DNA of 64,000 nucleotides from Chrysopilus asiliformis (GCA_964034945.1 OZ035961.1:91407491-91471490), one strand, 5' to 3'; positions 11,231-25,604 are shown, counted from the first letter of the stretch. The notes: generated from the sequence alone by a model not told the origin. Program-made: numbers and translations.

Positions 11231-13341
11231 ATGTCTGCGATACTACAAAGAAATTTTTATTTGCGATCGAAAGAACATTTTCAATTGTTATCGACAAGAT
11301 GTTTTTCAACAGAACTTCTTCAAAAGGTTTGTTAACATGTAGCAATAGATTTTTTTTCACATAATGTGTTCAAAAACCGGAAATTTGACAGTAATTATCG
11401 TGACCTTCATTTCAAGTTGAGCGTTTAATAATACAATTACTAAGCAAGTTTGTTTGATTTCTTGTTTTGATGATTATTTTCTACTAAAACATAAAAAAGT
11501 AATAATAACAGTAGTAGAACTAATATAATAAGACACTATATTTTCACTGGAATGTATATTAGTTTTCTATTTTATCATTTTAGCCTGTGGAAAATCTCAG
11601 TGGGCCACGTACTGATGAAGAATGGCTGAACGCAAAATCCTACTCAAAAATTCCAGCACTATCAAAATTCGGGCTTATCCGTGCATTTTTTCCAGGAGGT
11701 ACAAACAGTTTAAATGTCTAGGATTATGAAATTATAGTGACTTATGTGCTATACGTTTTCACAGGAATGCTATATAAAGTCGACTTTATTGATATGCACT
11801 TCAAATTGCGAAACACCTTCGGTCCGATAACGAAATTTCCATCAGTACTTGGACGTCCAGAATTGGTAATCACTTATGTTCCAGAGAACTTCGAAAAAGT
11901 ATTTCGAACGGAAGGGATTTGGCCAGTTCGAATGGGAATGGAAACTTTTGGTTATTTTAGAGAACATATTCGGCCAGATATCTATGGAGGATCCGGCGGA
12001 TTAGTCAATGAGTAACGAATGTTCATTTCGATTCATTTTTTTTTATTTAAATCATGTATTTTGAAATTTTTTTTTAGCCATGGTAAAGCTTGGGCTGACC
12101 TTCGAACAAAAGTCAATCCAATTCTTCTTAAACCAAAAAATATCAAACAGCATTTACCAGAAGTTGATGAAGTCGCGCAAATATTTCTTGAAAGGTAAGG
12201 ACTTTCGTTTTCCTTGAAAGCTAAATTTAAGATCAAACCTAATATTTTTTATGATTAATAGGGTAAAAGATGTTTTGGATCCGAATACAAAGGAAACACC
12301 TGCGAATTTTGATAATGATGTTAGCAGATTTACATTGGAATCGACAGCGACATTCGCTCTAAATTCACGATTGGGTTTAATTAGTAATTCAAAATCAACG
12401 GAAGGAGAAAGGCTAATGAGTACAGTAAAAAAATTCTTCCAATTATCCTACGAATTGGAAGTCCTTCCATCCATTTGGAAATATTATAAAACTCCCAAAT
12501 TTCATGAATTAATGAACACATTAGATACAATGACAAATATTAATATTAAATTTATAAATGATGCGTTAAATAAATTTGAAGAAAAGAAAAAAAGTGACCC
12601 CAATTATGAACCCGAGGGGGTGTTGGAAAAATTGGCAGAAGTTGACAAGCAAGCAGCAATAATAATGGCTATGGATATGTTAATGGTTGGAGTTGATACG
12701 GTATAAAATATTTAGAATATTACCTACAAAAATATTTCATAATTTAATTTTAGACATCGTCACTTTTGCTTGGAGTTCTTTACAACCTGGCAAAATCACC
12801 AGAAGCTCAAGAAAAGCTCAGAAAAGAAACCATGACTCTGTTACCAGAAAAGGACACTCCCATGACCGACGAAAAATTCGCAAATATGCCATATTTGAGA
12901 GCATGCATTAAAGAAACACTGCGACTAACTCCCGTAGTAGCCGGAACAGGACGATTAACGACGCGAGATATGGTGTTAAGTGGCTATCAAATACCTAAGG
13001 ACACTTTTGTAATTATGGCTAATATTGTGCCGACTTTAGAGGAGAAATATTTCCCAGAAACGAAAAAATTCAAGCCAGAAAGATGGCTCCGAGACAATTC
13101 AACCACGGAAGGATGTCCTTCAGCAAGATATGTGAATCCTTTCGTTTATTTACCATTCGGTTTTGGGGTTCGAATGTGTGTTGGAAGAAGAATTGCTGAA
13201 ATGGGAGTTGAAGTGATGATCAGCAGAATTATTAGGAATTTTCGAGTGTCCTGGAATCATCCACCCATGAAGTATCAAAACGCTTTTGTGATAACACCAA
13301 TTGGCGATATAAAATTTAAAATGGAAGAACTGCCGAATTAA
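11231..13341 (+). CDS. P450-3: mitochondrial cytochrome P450, CYP12-like
   Basis: The exons are 11231-11326, 11584-11698, 11765-12011, 12078-12194, 12262-12700 and 12754-13341, giving 533 aa. Exon 1 encodes a presequence ending in RCF-STE, a good match to the R-3 matrix-protease site (cut predicted between F and S). The family-typical N-terminal block DEEWLNAKSYSKIP is followed by ALSKFG where other P450s have a PGP hinge. Further motifs are WAD(L)RTKVNP in helix C, MVGVDT in helix I, KETLR in helix K, PERW and PFGFGVRMCVGRR with haem Cys480 (codon 13177-13179). Exon 2 is 12 nt shorter than in P450-4 or P450-5. It is the last gene before the satellite-bearing insertion; its stop lies only 147 nt from the insertion's left end. 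It closely resembles P450-4 and P450-5, so these three were probably adjacent before the insertion. Confidence 0.95.
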
Positions 13342-13385
13342 TTTTATTTTTTTGCTTTGTTTTTTAATTAATTTTAAGATTTGAC

Positions 13386-13391
13386 AATAAA
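13386..13391 (+). terminator. Polyadenylation signal, P450-3
   Basis: AATAAA lies 45 nt after the stop codon of P450-3. The spacing is ordinary for a short insect 3' UTR, and the hAT-like insertion begins about 100 nt further on, so the transcript can end before it. Confidence 0.65.
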
Positions 13392-13480
13392 AAAATTTAT
13401 TTTGACCCGATTTTTTTCAATACAGATTCAACATCGTGCAAACTTTATATTAAGAGATAATTTTTTTTATTATAATTTTA

Positions 13481-13488
13481 TATGTAGC
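13481..13488. repeat. 8-bp target-site duplication, left (TATGTAGC)
   Basis: TATGTAGC directly precedes the TAGGAATGCAAC terminus. An identical octamer follows the other terminus at 48412-48419, about 35 kb away. An 8-bp duplication is characteristic of hAT-superfamily insertion. Confidence 0.8.
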
Positions 13489-13907
13489 TAGGAATGCAAC
13501 ATCGTTCATAAAACCTCGATATATCGAAAATCGATGTTTTTTTTAAGGCGACATCGATGTCAAAAGACATCGTCCTGAAAACATCGATACCTCCATGTTT
13601 TGAAAAAGTTAAATTTAATAAATAATTTAGCCACCTGGCGGATGCTCTACTGTGGGTGGAGTCCACCCAGGTAGAATTAACACGGTTTTAATTCTTCTTA
13701 TACGTTGAACCACCAAAAACCCGTTAGTTTTCGAGATATTCGCAAAAAACTAATTTTTTTGAAATACCGGCATATCTTCATAACGGAGTTCTAGTAAAAT
13801 ACATAAATGTAGCAAATTTTATTGTCTCCAAGTTTTGTAATCCATAAGACTACTGGAAAATGGTTAGTTTCGGAATAAATCGCAAAAAACCGCATAGTTT
13901 TTAAAAA
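13489..13907 (+). repeat. Left copy of 419/430-bp direct repeat
   Basis: This copy is nearly identical to 47642-48071. Only a handful of substitutions and one 11-bp length difference are seen near 13602. It contains ATCGAT-rich foldback sequence, a CCACCTGGCGGATGCTCTAC block, and the repeat-family segment with TTTTCGAGATATTCGC. Homology ends at the A-run (13903-13907), exactly where the satellite begins. Confidence 0.9.
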
Positions 13908-13910
13908 TGC

Positions 13911-16900
13911 CTGTGCACGAAGCGGCACGAGCCGGCACGAACCGGCACGAACCGGCACGAACTGGCATCAGCTGGCACGAACCGGCACGAACCGGCACGC
14001 GCCGGCACGAGCCGGCATGATCCGGCATCAACCGGCACGAACCGGCACGAACCGGCACGAACCGGTATCAGCTGGCACGAACCGGCACGAGCTGGCACGA
14101 ACCGGCATGATCCGGCATCAGCCGGCACGAACCGGCACGAACCGGCATGATCGGGCATCAGCCGGCACGAACCGGCACGAGCCGGCATGATCCGGCACGA
14201 GCTGGCATGATCCGGCACGAGCCGGCACGAACCGGCACGAGCCGGCATGATCCGGCATCAGCCGGCACGAACCGGCACGAGCCGGCACGAGCCGGCATGA
14301 TCCGGCATCAGCCGGCACGAACCGGCACGAACCGGCACGAACCGGCACGAGCCGGCATGATCCGGCATCAGCCGGCACGAAACGGCACGAGCCGGCACGA
14401 ACCGCCACGAGCCGGCATGATTCGGCATCAGCCGGCACAAACCGGCACGAACCGGCACGAGCCGGCATGATCCGGCACGAGCCGGCATGTACTGGCACGA
14501 GCCGGCATGATCCGGCATCAGCCGGCACGAACCGGCACGAGCCGGCATGATCCGGCATCAGCCGGCACGAACCGGCACGAGCCGGCACGAACCGGCACGA
14601 GCCGGCACGAACCGGCACGAGCCGGCATGATCCGGCATCAGCCGGCACGAACCGGCACTAGCCGGCACGAACCGGCACGAGCCGGCATGACCCGGCATCA
14701 GCCGGCACGAACCGGCACGAGCCGGCATGATCCGGCATTAGCCGGCACGAACCGGCACGAGCCGGCACGAACCGGCACGAGCCGGCATGATCCGGCATAA
14801 GCCGGCACGAATCGGCACGAGCCGGCATGATCCGGCATTAGCCGGCACGAACCGGCATGATCCGGCATCAGCCGGCACGAACCGGCACTAGCCGGCACGA
14901 ACCGGCACGAGCCGGCATGACCCGGCATCAGCCGGCACGAACCGGCACGAGCCGGCACGAACCGGCACGAGCCGGCATGATCCGGCATCAGCCGGCACGA
15001 ACCGGCACTAGCCGGCACGAACCGGCACGAGCCGGCATGACCCGGCATCAGCCGGCACGAACCGGCACGAGCCGGCATGATCCGGCATTAGCCGGCACGA
15101 ACCGGCATCAGCCGGCACGAACCGGCACGAGCCGGCATGATCCGGCATCAGCCGGCACGAACCGGCACGAGCCGGCACGATCCGGCATCAGCCGGCACGA
15201 ACCGGCACGAGCCGGCATGATCCGGCATCAGCCGGCACGAACCGGCACGAGCCGGCACGAACCGGCACGAGCCGGCATGATCCGGCATCAGCTGGCACGA
15301 GCCGGCACGAACCGGCATGAGCCGGCATGATCCGGCATCAGCTGGCACGAACCGGCACGAGCCGGCACGAACCGGCACGAGCCGGCATGATCTGGCATCA
15401 GCTGGCACGAGCCGGCACGAGCCGGCATGATCCGGCATCAGCTGGCACGAGCCGGCACGAGCCGGCACGATCCGGCACGAACCGGCACGAGCCGGCATCC
15501 GGCACGAACCGGCACGAGCCGGCATGATCCGGCATCAGCTGGCACGAGCCGGCACGAACCGGCATGAGCCGGCATGATCCGGCATCAGCTGGCACGAGCC
15601 GGCACGAACCGGCACGAGCCGGCATGATCCGGCATCAGCTGGCATGATCCGGCATCAGCTGGCACGAGCCGGCACGAACCAGCATGAGCCGGCATGATCC
15701 GGCATGATCCGGCATCAGCTGGCACGAGCCGGCACGAACCGGCATGAGCCGGCATGATCCGGCATCAGCTGGCACGAGCCGGCACGAGCCGGCACGAACC
15801 GGCACGAGCCGGCATGATCTGGCATCAGCTGGCACAAGCCGGCACGAGCCGGCATGATCCGGCATCAGCTGGCACGAGCCGGCACGATCCGGCACGATCC
15901 GGCACGAACCGGCACGAGCCGGCATGATCCGGCATCAGCTGGCACGAGCCGACACGAACCGGCATGAGCCGGCATGATCCGGCATCAGCTGGCACGAGCC
16001 GGCACGAACCGGCACGAGCCGGCATGATCCGGCATCAGCTGGCACGAGCCGGCACGAGCCGGCACGATCCGGCACGAACCGGCACGAGCCGGCATCCGGC
16101 ACGAACCGGCACGAGCCGGCATGATCCGGCATCAGCTGGCACGAGCCGGCACGAACCGGCATGAGCCGGCATGATCCGGCATCAGCTGGCACGAGCCGGC
16201 ACGAACCGGCACGAGCCGGCATGATCCGGCATCAGCTGGCATGATCCGGCATCAGCTGGCACGAGCCGGCACGAACCAGCATGAGCCGGCATGATCCGGC
16301 ATCAGCTGGCACGAGCCGGCACGAACCGGCATGAGCCGGCATGATCCGGCATCAGCTGGCACGAGCCGGCACGAGCCGGCACGAACCGGCACGAGCCGGC
16401 ATGATCTGGCATCAGCTGGCACGAGCCGGCACGAGCCGGCATGATCCGGCATCAGCTGGCACGAGCCGGCATGATCCGGCATCAGCTGGCACGAGCCGAC
16501 ACGAACCGGCATGAGCCGGCATGATCCGGCATCAGCTGGCACGAGCCGGCACGAACCGGCACGAGCCGGCATGATCCGGCATCAGCTGGCATGATCCGGC
16601 ATCAGCTGGCACGAGCCGGCACGAACCAGCATGAGCCGGCATGATCCGGCATCAGCTGGCACGAGCCGGCACGAGCCGGCATGATCCGGCATCAGCCGGC
16701 ATGAGCCGGCACGAACCAGCATGAGCCGGCATGATCCGGCATCAGCTGGCACGAGCCGGCACGAGCCGGCATGATCCGGCATCAGCTGGCACGAGCCGGC
16801 ACGAACCGGCATGAGCCGGCATGATCCGGCATCAGCTGGCACGAGCCGGCATGATCTGGCATCAGCTGGCACGAGCCGGCACGAGCCGGCATGATCCGGC

Positions 16901-16978
16901 ATCAGCTGGCACGAACCGACATGAGCCGGCATGATCCGGCATCAGCTGGCACGAACCGGCACGAGCCGGCATCAGCTG
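13911..16978 (+). repeat. Satellite, left single-orientation domain
   Basis: All units here read forward (GGCACGARCC on the + strand). Up to about 15290 the trinucleotide junction after GGCATCAG is mostly CCGG (CAGCCGG), with occasional CACTAG and GACCC variants. From about 15291 the CAGCTGG form dominates. The first orientation switch of the array is at the CAGCTGG/TTCGTGCC junction near 16979. Confidence 0.85.
15935..16222 (+). repeat. Satellite duplication A, copy 1 (second copy 17712-17999)
   Basis: The segment recurs with a constant offset of 1,777 bp, including the same rare 3-nt phase slip and the same CCGACAC-type variant. This shows block duplication and not independent drift of monomers. 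Confidence 0.8.
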
Positions 16979-19322
16979 GTTCGTGCCGGCTCGTGCCAGC
17001 TGATGCCGGATCATGCCAGCTGATGCCGGATCATGCCGGCTCATGCCGGTTCGTGCCGGCTCGTGCCAGCTGATGCCGGATCATGCCGGCTCGTGCCGGT
17101 TCGAGCCGGCACGAGCCAGCTGATGCCGGATCATGCCGGCTCGTGCCGGTTCGTGCCGGATCGTGCCGGCTCGTGCCGGCTCGTGCCAGCTGATGCCAGC
17201 TGATGCCGGTTCGTGCCAGCTGATGCCGGATCATGCCGGCTCATGTCGGTTCGTGCCAGCTGATGCCAGATCATGCCGGCACGAACCGGCACGAGCCGGC
17301 ATGATCCGGCATCAGCTGGCTCGTGCCGGCACGAACCGGCACGAGCCGGCATGATCCGGCATCAGCTGGCACGAGCCGGCACGAACCAGCATGAGCCGGC
17401 ATGATCCGGCATCAGCTGGCACGATCCGGCACGAGCCGGCATGATCCGGCACGAACCGGCACGAGCCGGCATGATCCGGCATCAGCTGGCACGAGCCGGC
17501 ACGAGCCGGCATGATCTGGCATCAGCTGGCACGAGCCGGCACGAGCCGGCACGAACCGGCACGAGCCGGCACGATCCGGCACGAACCGGCACGAGCCGGC
17601 ATGATCCGGCATCAGCTGGCACGAGCCGGCATGATCCGGCATCAGCTGGCACGAGCCGGCACGATCCGGCACGATCCGGCACGAACCGGCACGAGCCGGC
17701 ATGATCCGGCATCAGCTGGCACGAGCCGACACGAACCGGCATGAGCCGGCATGATCCGGCATCAGCTGGCACGAGCCGGCACGAACCGGCACGAGCCGGC
17801 ATGATCCGGCATCAGCTGGCACGAGCCGGCACGAGCCGGCACGATCCGGCACGAACCGGCACGAGCCGGCATCCGGCACGAACCGGCACGAGCCGGCATG
17901 ATCCGGCATCAGCTGGCACGAGCCGGCACGAACCGGCATGAGCCGGCATGATCCGGCATCAGCTGGCACGAGCCGGCACGAACCGGCACGAGCCGGCATG
18001 ATCCGGCATCAGCTGGCATGATCCGGCATCAGCTGGCACGAGCCGGCACGAACCAGCATGAGCCGGCATGATCCGGCATCAGCTGGCACGAACATGCCGG
18101 CTCGTGCCAGCTGATGCCGGATCATGCCGGCTCGTGCCTGGCTCGTGCCAGCTGATGCCAGATCATGCCGGCTCGTGCCGGTTCGTGCCGGCTCGTGCCG
18201 GTTCGTGCCAGCTGATGCCGGATCATGCCAGCTGATGCCGGATCATGCCGGCTCATGCCGGCTCGTGCTGGTTCGTGCCGGCTCGTGCCGGCTCGTGCCA
18301 GCTGATGCCGGATCATGCCGGCTCGTGCCGGCTCGTGCCAGCTGATGCCGGATCATGCCGGCTCGTGCCGGCTCGTGCCAGCTGATGCCAGATCATGCCG
18401 GCTCGTGCCGGTTCGTGCCGGCTCGTGCCGGTTCGTGCCAGCTGATGCCGGATCATGCCGGCTCATGCCGGTTCGTGCCGGCTCGTGCCAGCTGATGCCG
18501 GATCATGCCAGCTGATGCCGGATCATGCCGGCTCATGCCGGCTCGTGCCGGTTCGTGCCGGCTCGTGCCGGCTCGTGCCAGCTGATGCCAGATCATGCCG
18601 GCTCGTGCCGGTTCGTGCCGGCTCGTGCCAGCTGATGCCGGATCATGCCGGCTCGTGCCGGTTCGTGCCGGCATGATCCGGCATCAGCTGGCACTGATCC
18701 GGCATCAGCTGGCACGAGCCGGCACGAACCGGCACGAGCCGGCATGATCTGGCATCAACTGGCACGAGCCGGCACGAGCCGGCACGAACCGGCACGAGCC
18801 GGCATGAGCCGGCATGATCCGGCATCAGCTGGCATGATCCGGCATCAGCTGGCACGAGCCGGCACGAACCGGCATGAGCCGGCATGATCCGGCATCAGCT
18901 GGCACGAACATGCCGGCTCGTGCCAGCTGATGCCGGATCATGCCGGCTCGTGCCTGGCTCGTGCCAGCTGATGCCAGATCATGCCGGCTCGTGCCGGTTC
19001 GTGCCGGCTCGTGCCGGTTCGTGCCAGCTGATGCCGGATCATGCCGGCTCATGCCGGCTCGTGCCGGTTCGTGCCGGCTCGTGCCGGCTCGTGCCGGCTC
19101 GTGCCAGCTGATGCCAGATCATGCCGGCTCGTGCCGGTTCGTGCCGGCATGATCCGGCATCAGCTGGCACGAGCCGGCACGAGCCGGCATGATCCGGCAT
19201 CAGCTGGCACGAGCCGGCACGAACCGGCACGAGCCGGCATGATCCGGCATCAGCTGGCACGAGCCGGCACGAGCTGGCACGATCCGGCACGAACCGGCAC
19301 GAGCCGGCATGATCCGGCATCA

Positions 19323-20580
19323 GCTGGTTCGTGCCGGCTCGTGCCAGCTGATGCCGGATCATGCCAGCTGATGCCGGATCATGCCGGCTCATGCCGGTTC
19401 GTGCCGGCTCGTGCCAGCTGATGCCGGATCATGCCGGTTCGTGCCGGATCGTGCCGGCTCGTGCCGGTTCGTGCCGGCTCGTGCCGGCTCGTGCCAGCTG
19501 ATGCCGGATCATGCCGGCTCGTGCCGGCTCGTGCCAGCTGATGCCGGATCATGCCGGCACGAACCGGCACGAGCCGGCATGATCCGGCATCAGCTGGTTC
19601 GTGCCGGCTCGTGCCAGCTGATGCCGGATCATGCCAGCTGATGCCGGATCATGCCGGCTCGTGCCGGTTCGTGCCGGCTCGTGCCAGCTGATGCCGGATC
19701 ATGCCGGCTCGTGCCGGCTCGTGCCAGCTGATGCCAGATCATGCCGGCTCGTGCCGGTTCGTGCCGGCTCGTGCCGGTTCGTGCCAGCTGATGCCGGATC
19801 ATGCCGGCTCATGCCGGTTCGTGCCGGCTCGTGCCAGCTGATGCCGGATCATGCCGGCTCGTGCCGGCTCGTGCCAGCTGATGCCGGATCATGCCGGCTC
19901 GTGCCGGTTCGTGCCGGATCGTGCCGGCTCGTGCCGGCTCGTGCCAGCTGATGCCGGATCATGCCGGCTCGTGCCGGCTCGTGCCAGCTGATGCCAGATC
20001 ATGCCGGCTCGTGCCGGTTCGTGCCGGCTCGTGCCGGTTCGTGCCAGCTGATGCCGGATCATGCCGGCTCATGCCGGTTCGTGCCGGCTCGTGCCAGCTG
20101 ATGCCGGATCATGCCGGCTCGTGCCGGCTCGTGCCAGCTGATGCCGGATCATGCCGGCTCGTGCCGGTTCGTGCCGGATCGTGCCGGCTCGTGCCAGCTG
20201 ATGCCAGATCATGCCGGCTCGTGCCGGTTCGTGCCGGCTCGTGCCAGCTGATGCCGGATCATGCCGGCTCGTGCCGGTTCGTGCCGGCATGATCCGGCAT
20301 CAGCTGGCACGAGCCGGCACGAACCGGCATGAGCCGGCATGATCCGGCATCAGCTGGCACGAACCGGCACGAGCCGGCACGAACCGGCACGATGCCAGCT
20401 GATCGTGCCAGCTGATGCCAGATCATGCCGGCTCGTGCCGGTTCGTGCCGGCTCGTGCCAGCTAATGCCGGATCATGCCGGCTCGTGCCGGCTCGTGCCA
20501 GCTGATGCCGGATCATGCCGGCTCGTGCCGGCTCGTGCCAGCTGATGCCGGATCATGCCGGCTCGTGCCGGTTCGTGCCG
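19323..20580. repeat. Satellite duplication B, copy 1 (second copy ~24859-26116)
   Basis: About 1.25 kb of mixed-orientation satellite recurs at an offset of 5,536 bp, including the unusual GATGCCAGCTGATCGTGCC junction (20392 and 25928). A shorter third copy of its left part lies at about 22439-23030, offset 3,116 bp. Identical word order over hundreds of units implies recent duplication. Confidence 0.8.
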
Positions 20581-23500
20581 GATCGTGCCGGCTCGTGCCG
20601 GATCGTGCCGGCTCGTGCCGGCTCGTGCCAGCTGATGCCGGATCATGCCGGATCGTGCCGGTTCGTGCCGGATCGTGCCGGCTCGTGCCGGATCGTGCCG
20701 GCTCGAGCCGGCTCGTGCCAGCTGATGCCGGATCATGCCGGCTCGTGCCGGCTCGTGCCAGCTGATGCCGGATCATGCCGGCTCGTGCCGGTTCGTGCCG
20801 GATCGTGCCGGCTCGTGCCGGCTCGTGCCGGCTCGTGCCAGCTGATGCCAGATCATGCCGGCTCGTGCCGGTTCGTGCCGGCTCGTGCCAGCTGATGCCG
20901 GATCATGCCGGCTCGTGCCGGTTCGTGCCGGCATGATCCGGCATCAGCTGGCACGAGCCGGCACGAACCGGCATGAGCCGGCATGATCCGGCATCAGCTG
21001 GCACGTACCGGCACGAGCCGGCACGAACCGGCACGAGCCGGCATGATCTGGCATCAGCTGGCACGAGCCGGCACGAGCCGGCACGAACCGGCACGAGCCG
21101 GCACGATCCGGCACGAACCGGCACGAGCCGGCATGATCCGGCACGATCCGGCACGAACCGGCACGAACCGGCATGATCCGGCATCAGCTGGCACGATCCG
21201 GCACGAACCGGCACGAGCCGGCATGATCCGGCATCAGCTGGTTCGTGCCGGCTCGTGCCAGCTGATGCCGGATCATGCCAGCTGATGCCGGATCATGCCG
21301 GCTCATGCCGGTTCGTGCCGGCTCGTGCCAGCTGATGCCGGATCATGCCGGTTCGTGCCGGTTCGTGCCGGCTCGTGCCGGCATGATCCGGCATCAGCTG
21401 GCACGAGCCGGCACGAGCCGGCATGATCCGGCATCAGCTGGCACGAGCCGGCACGAGCCGGCATGATCCGGCATCGGCTGGCACGAGCCGGCACGAGCCG
21501 GCACGATCCGGCACGAGCCGGCACGATCCGGCACGAACCGGCACGAGCCGGCATGATCCGGCATCAGCTGGCACGAGCCGGCACGAGCCGGCATGATCCG
21601 GCATCAGCACGAACCGGCACGAGCCGGCATGATCTGGCATCAGCTGGCACGAGCCGGCACGAGCCGGCATGATCCGGCATCAGCTGGCATGATCCGGCAT
21701 CAGCTGGCACGAGCCGGCACGAACCAGCTGATGCCGGATCATGCCGGCTCGTGCCGGCTCGTGCCAGCTGATGCCGGATCATGCCGGCTCGTGCCGGTTC
21801 GTGCCGGCTCGTGCCGGCTCGTGCCAGCTGATGCCGGATCATGCCAGCTGATGCCGGATCATGCCGGCTCGTGCCGGCTCGTGCCAGCTGATGCCAGATC
21901 ATGCCGGCTCGTGCCGGTTCGTGCTGATGCCGGATCATGCCGGCTCGTGCCGGCTCGTGCCAGCTAATGCCGGATCATGCCGGCTCGTGCCGGTTCGTGC
22001 CGGATCGTGCCGGCTCGTGCCGGTTCGTACGAACCGGCACGAGCCGGCACGAACCGGCACGAGCCGGCATGATCTGGCATCAGCTGGCACAAGCCGGCAC
22101 GAGCCGGCATGATCCGGCATCAGCTGGCATGATCCGGCATCAGCTGGAACCGGCACGAGCCGGCACGAACCGGCACGAGCCGGCATGATCTGGCATCAGC
22201 TGGCACGAGCCGGCACGAGCCGGCATGATCCGGCATCAGCTGGCACGAGCCGGCACGAGCCGGCATGATCCGGCATCAGCTGGCACGAGCCGGCACGAAC
22301 CGGCATGAGCCGGCATGATCCGGCATCAGCTGGCACGAACCGGCACGAGCCGGCACGAACCGGTACGAGCCGGCATGATCTGGCATCAGCTGGCACGATC
22401 CGGCACGAACCGGCACGAGCCGGCATGATCCGGCATCAGCTGGTTCGTGCCGGCTCGTGCCAGCTGATGCCGTATCATGCCAGCTGATGCCGGATCATGC
22501 CGGCTCATGCCGGTTCGTGCCGGCTCGTGCCAGCTGATGCCGGATCATGCCGGTTCGTGCCGGATCGTGCCGGCTCGTGCCGGTTCGTGCCGGCTCGTGC
22601 CGGCTCGTGCCAGCTGATGCCGGATCATGCCGGCTCGTGCCGGCTCGTGCCAGCTGATGCCGGATCATGCCGGCACGAACCGGCACGAGCCGGCATGATC
22701 CGGCATCAGCTGGTTCGTGCCGGCTCGTGCCAGCTGATGCCGGATCATGCCAGCTGATGCCGGATCATGCCGGCTCGTGCCGGTTCGTGCCGGCTCGTGC
22801 CAGCTGATGCCGGATCATGCCGGCTCGTGCCGGCTCGTGCCAGCTGATGCCAGATCATGCCGGCTCGTGCCGGTTCGTGCCGGCTCGTGCCGGTTCGTGC
22901 CAGCTGATGCCGGATCATGCCGGCTCATGCCGGTTCGTGCCGGCTCGTGCCAGCTGATGCCGGATCATGCCGGCTCGTGCCGGCTCGTGCCAGCTGATGC
23001 CGGATCATGCCGGCTCGTGCCGGTTCGTGCCGGCTCGTGCCGGTTCGTGCCGGCTCGTGCCGGTTCGTGCCAGCTGATGCCGGATCATGCCGGCTCATGC
23101 CGGTTCGTGCCGGCTCGTGCCAGCTGATGCCGGATCATGCCGGCTCGTGCCGGTTCGTGCCGGATCGTGCCGGCTCGTGCCAGCTGATGCCAGATCATGC
23201 CGGCTCGTGCCGGTTCGTGCCGGCTCATGCCGGCTCGTGCCGGTTCGTGCCGGCTCGTGCCGGCTCGTGCCAGCTGATGCCAGATCATGCCGGCTCGTGC
23301 CGGTTCGTGCCGGCTCGTGCCAGCTGATGCCGGATCATGCCGGCTCGTGCCGGTTCGTGCCGGCATGATCCGGCATCAGCTGGCACGAGCCGGCACGAGC
23401 CGGCATGATCCGGCATCAGCTGGCACGAGCCGGCACGAACCGGCACGAGCCGGCATGATCCGGCATCAGCTGGCACGAGCCGGCACGAGCCGGCATGATC

Positions 23501-25604
23501 CGGCATCAGCTGGCACGAGCCGGCACGAGCCGGCATGATCCGGCATCAGCTGGCACGAGCCGGCACGAACCGGCACGAGCCGGCATGATCTGGCATCAGC
23601 TGGCACGAGCCGGCACGAGCCGGCATGATCCGGCATCAGCTGGCACGAGCCGGCACGAACCGGCACGAGCCGGCATGATCTGGCATCAGCTGGCACGAGC
23701 CGGCACGATCCGGCACGAACCGGCACGAGCCGGCATGATCCGGCATCAGCTGGCACGAGCCGGCACGAGCCGGATCATGCCGGCTCGTGCCGGTTCGTGC
23801 CGGCTCGTGCCAGCTGATGCCGGATCATGCCGGCTCGTGCCGGCTCGTGCCAGCTGATGCCAGATCATGCCGGCTCGTGCCGGTTCGTGCCGGCTCGTGC
23901 CAGCTGATGCCGGATCATGCCGGCTCGTGCCGGCTCGTGCCAGCTGATGCCGGATCATGCCGGCTCGTGCCGGCTCGTGCCAGCTGATGCCGGATCATGC
24001 CGGCTCGTGCCGGTTCGTGCCGGCTCGTGCCAGCTGATGCCGGATCATGCCGGCTCGTGCCGGCTCGTGCCAGCTGATGCCGGATCATGCCGGCACGAAC
24101 CGGCACGAGCCGGCATGATCCGGCATCAGCTGGCACGAGCCGGCACGAACCGGCACGAGCCGGCATGATCTGGCATCAGCTGGCACGAGCCGGCACGAGC
24201 CGGCACGAACCGGCACGAGCCGGCATGAGCCGGCATGATCCGGCATCAGCTGGCATGATCCGGCATCAGCTGGCACGAGCCGGCACGAACCGGCATGAGC
24301 CGGCATGATCCGGCATCAGCTGGCACGAACCGGCACGAGCCGGCACGAACCGGCACGAGCCGGCATGATCTGGCATCAGCTGGCACGAGCCGGCACGAGC
24401 CGGCACGAACCGGCACGAGCCGGCATGAGCCGGCATGATCCGGCATCAGCTGGCATGATCCGGCATCAGCTGGCACGAACCGGCACGAGCCGGCACGAAC
24501 CGGCACGAGCCGGCATGATCTGGCACGAGCCGGCATGATCCGGCATCAGCTGGCATGATCCGGCATCAGCTGGCACGAGCCGGCACGAGCCGGCATGATC
24601 CGGCATCAGCTGGCACGAGCCGGCACGAACCGGCATGAGCCGGCATGATCCGGCATCAGCTGGCACGAACCGGCACGAGCCGGCACGAACCGGCACGAGC
24701 CGGCATGATCTGGCATCAGCTGGCACAAGCCGGCACGAGCCGGCATGATCCGGCATCAGCTGGCACGAGCCGGCACGAACCGGTACGAGCCGGCATGATC
24801 TGGCATCAGCTGGCACGATCCGGCACGAACCGGCACGAGCCGGCATGATCCGGCATTAGCTGGTTCGTGCCGGCTCGTGCCAGCTGATGCCGGATCATGC
24901 CAGCTGATGCCGGATCATGCCGGCTCATGCCGGTTCGTGCCGGCTCGTGCCAGCTGATGCCGGATCATGCCGGTTCGTGCCGGATCGTGCCGGCTCGTGC
25001 CGGTTCGTGCCGGCTCGTGCCGGCTCGTGCCAGCTGATGCCGGATCATGCCGGCTCGTGCCGGCTCGTGCCAGCTGATGCCGGATCATGCCGGCACGAAC
25101 CGGCACGAGCCGGCATGATCCGGCATCAGCTGGTTCGTGCCGGCTCGTGCCAGCTGATGCCGGATCATGCCAGCTGATGCCGGATCATGCCGGCTCGTGC
25201 CGGTTCGTGCCGGCTCGTGCCAGCTGATGCCGGATCATGCCGGCTCGTGCCGGCTCGTGCCAGCTGATGCCAGATCATGCCGGCTCGTGCCGGTTCGTGC
25301 CGGCTCGTGCCGGTTCGTGCCAGCTGATGCCGGATCATGCCGGCTCATGCCGGTTCGTGCCGGCTCGTGCCAGCTGATGCCGGATCATGCCGGCTCGTGC
25401 CGGCTCGTGCCAGCTGATGCCGGATCATGCCGGCTCGTGCCGGTTCGTGCCGGATCGTGCCGGCTCGTGCCGGCTCGTGCCAGCTGATGCCGGATCATGC
25501 CGGCTCGTGCCGGCTCGTGCCAGCTGATGCCAGATCATGCCGGCTCGTGCCGGTTCGTGCCGGCTCGTGCCGGTTCGTGCCAGCTGATGCCGGATCATGC
25601 CGGC

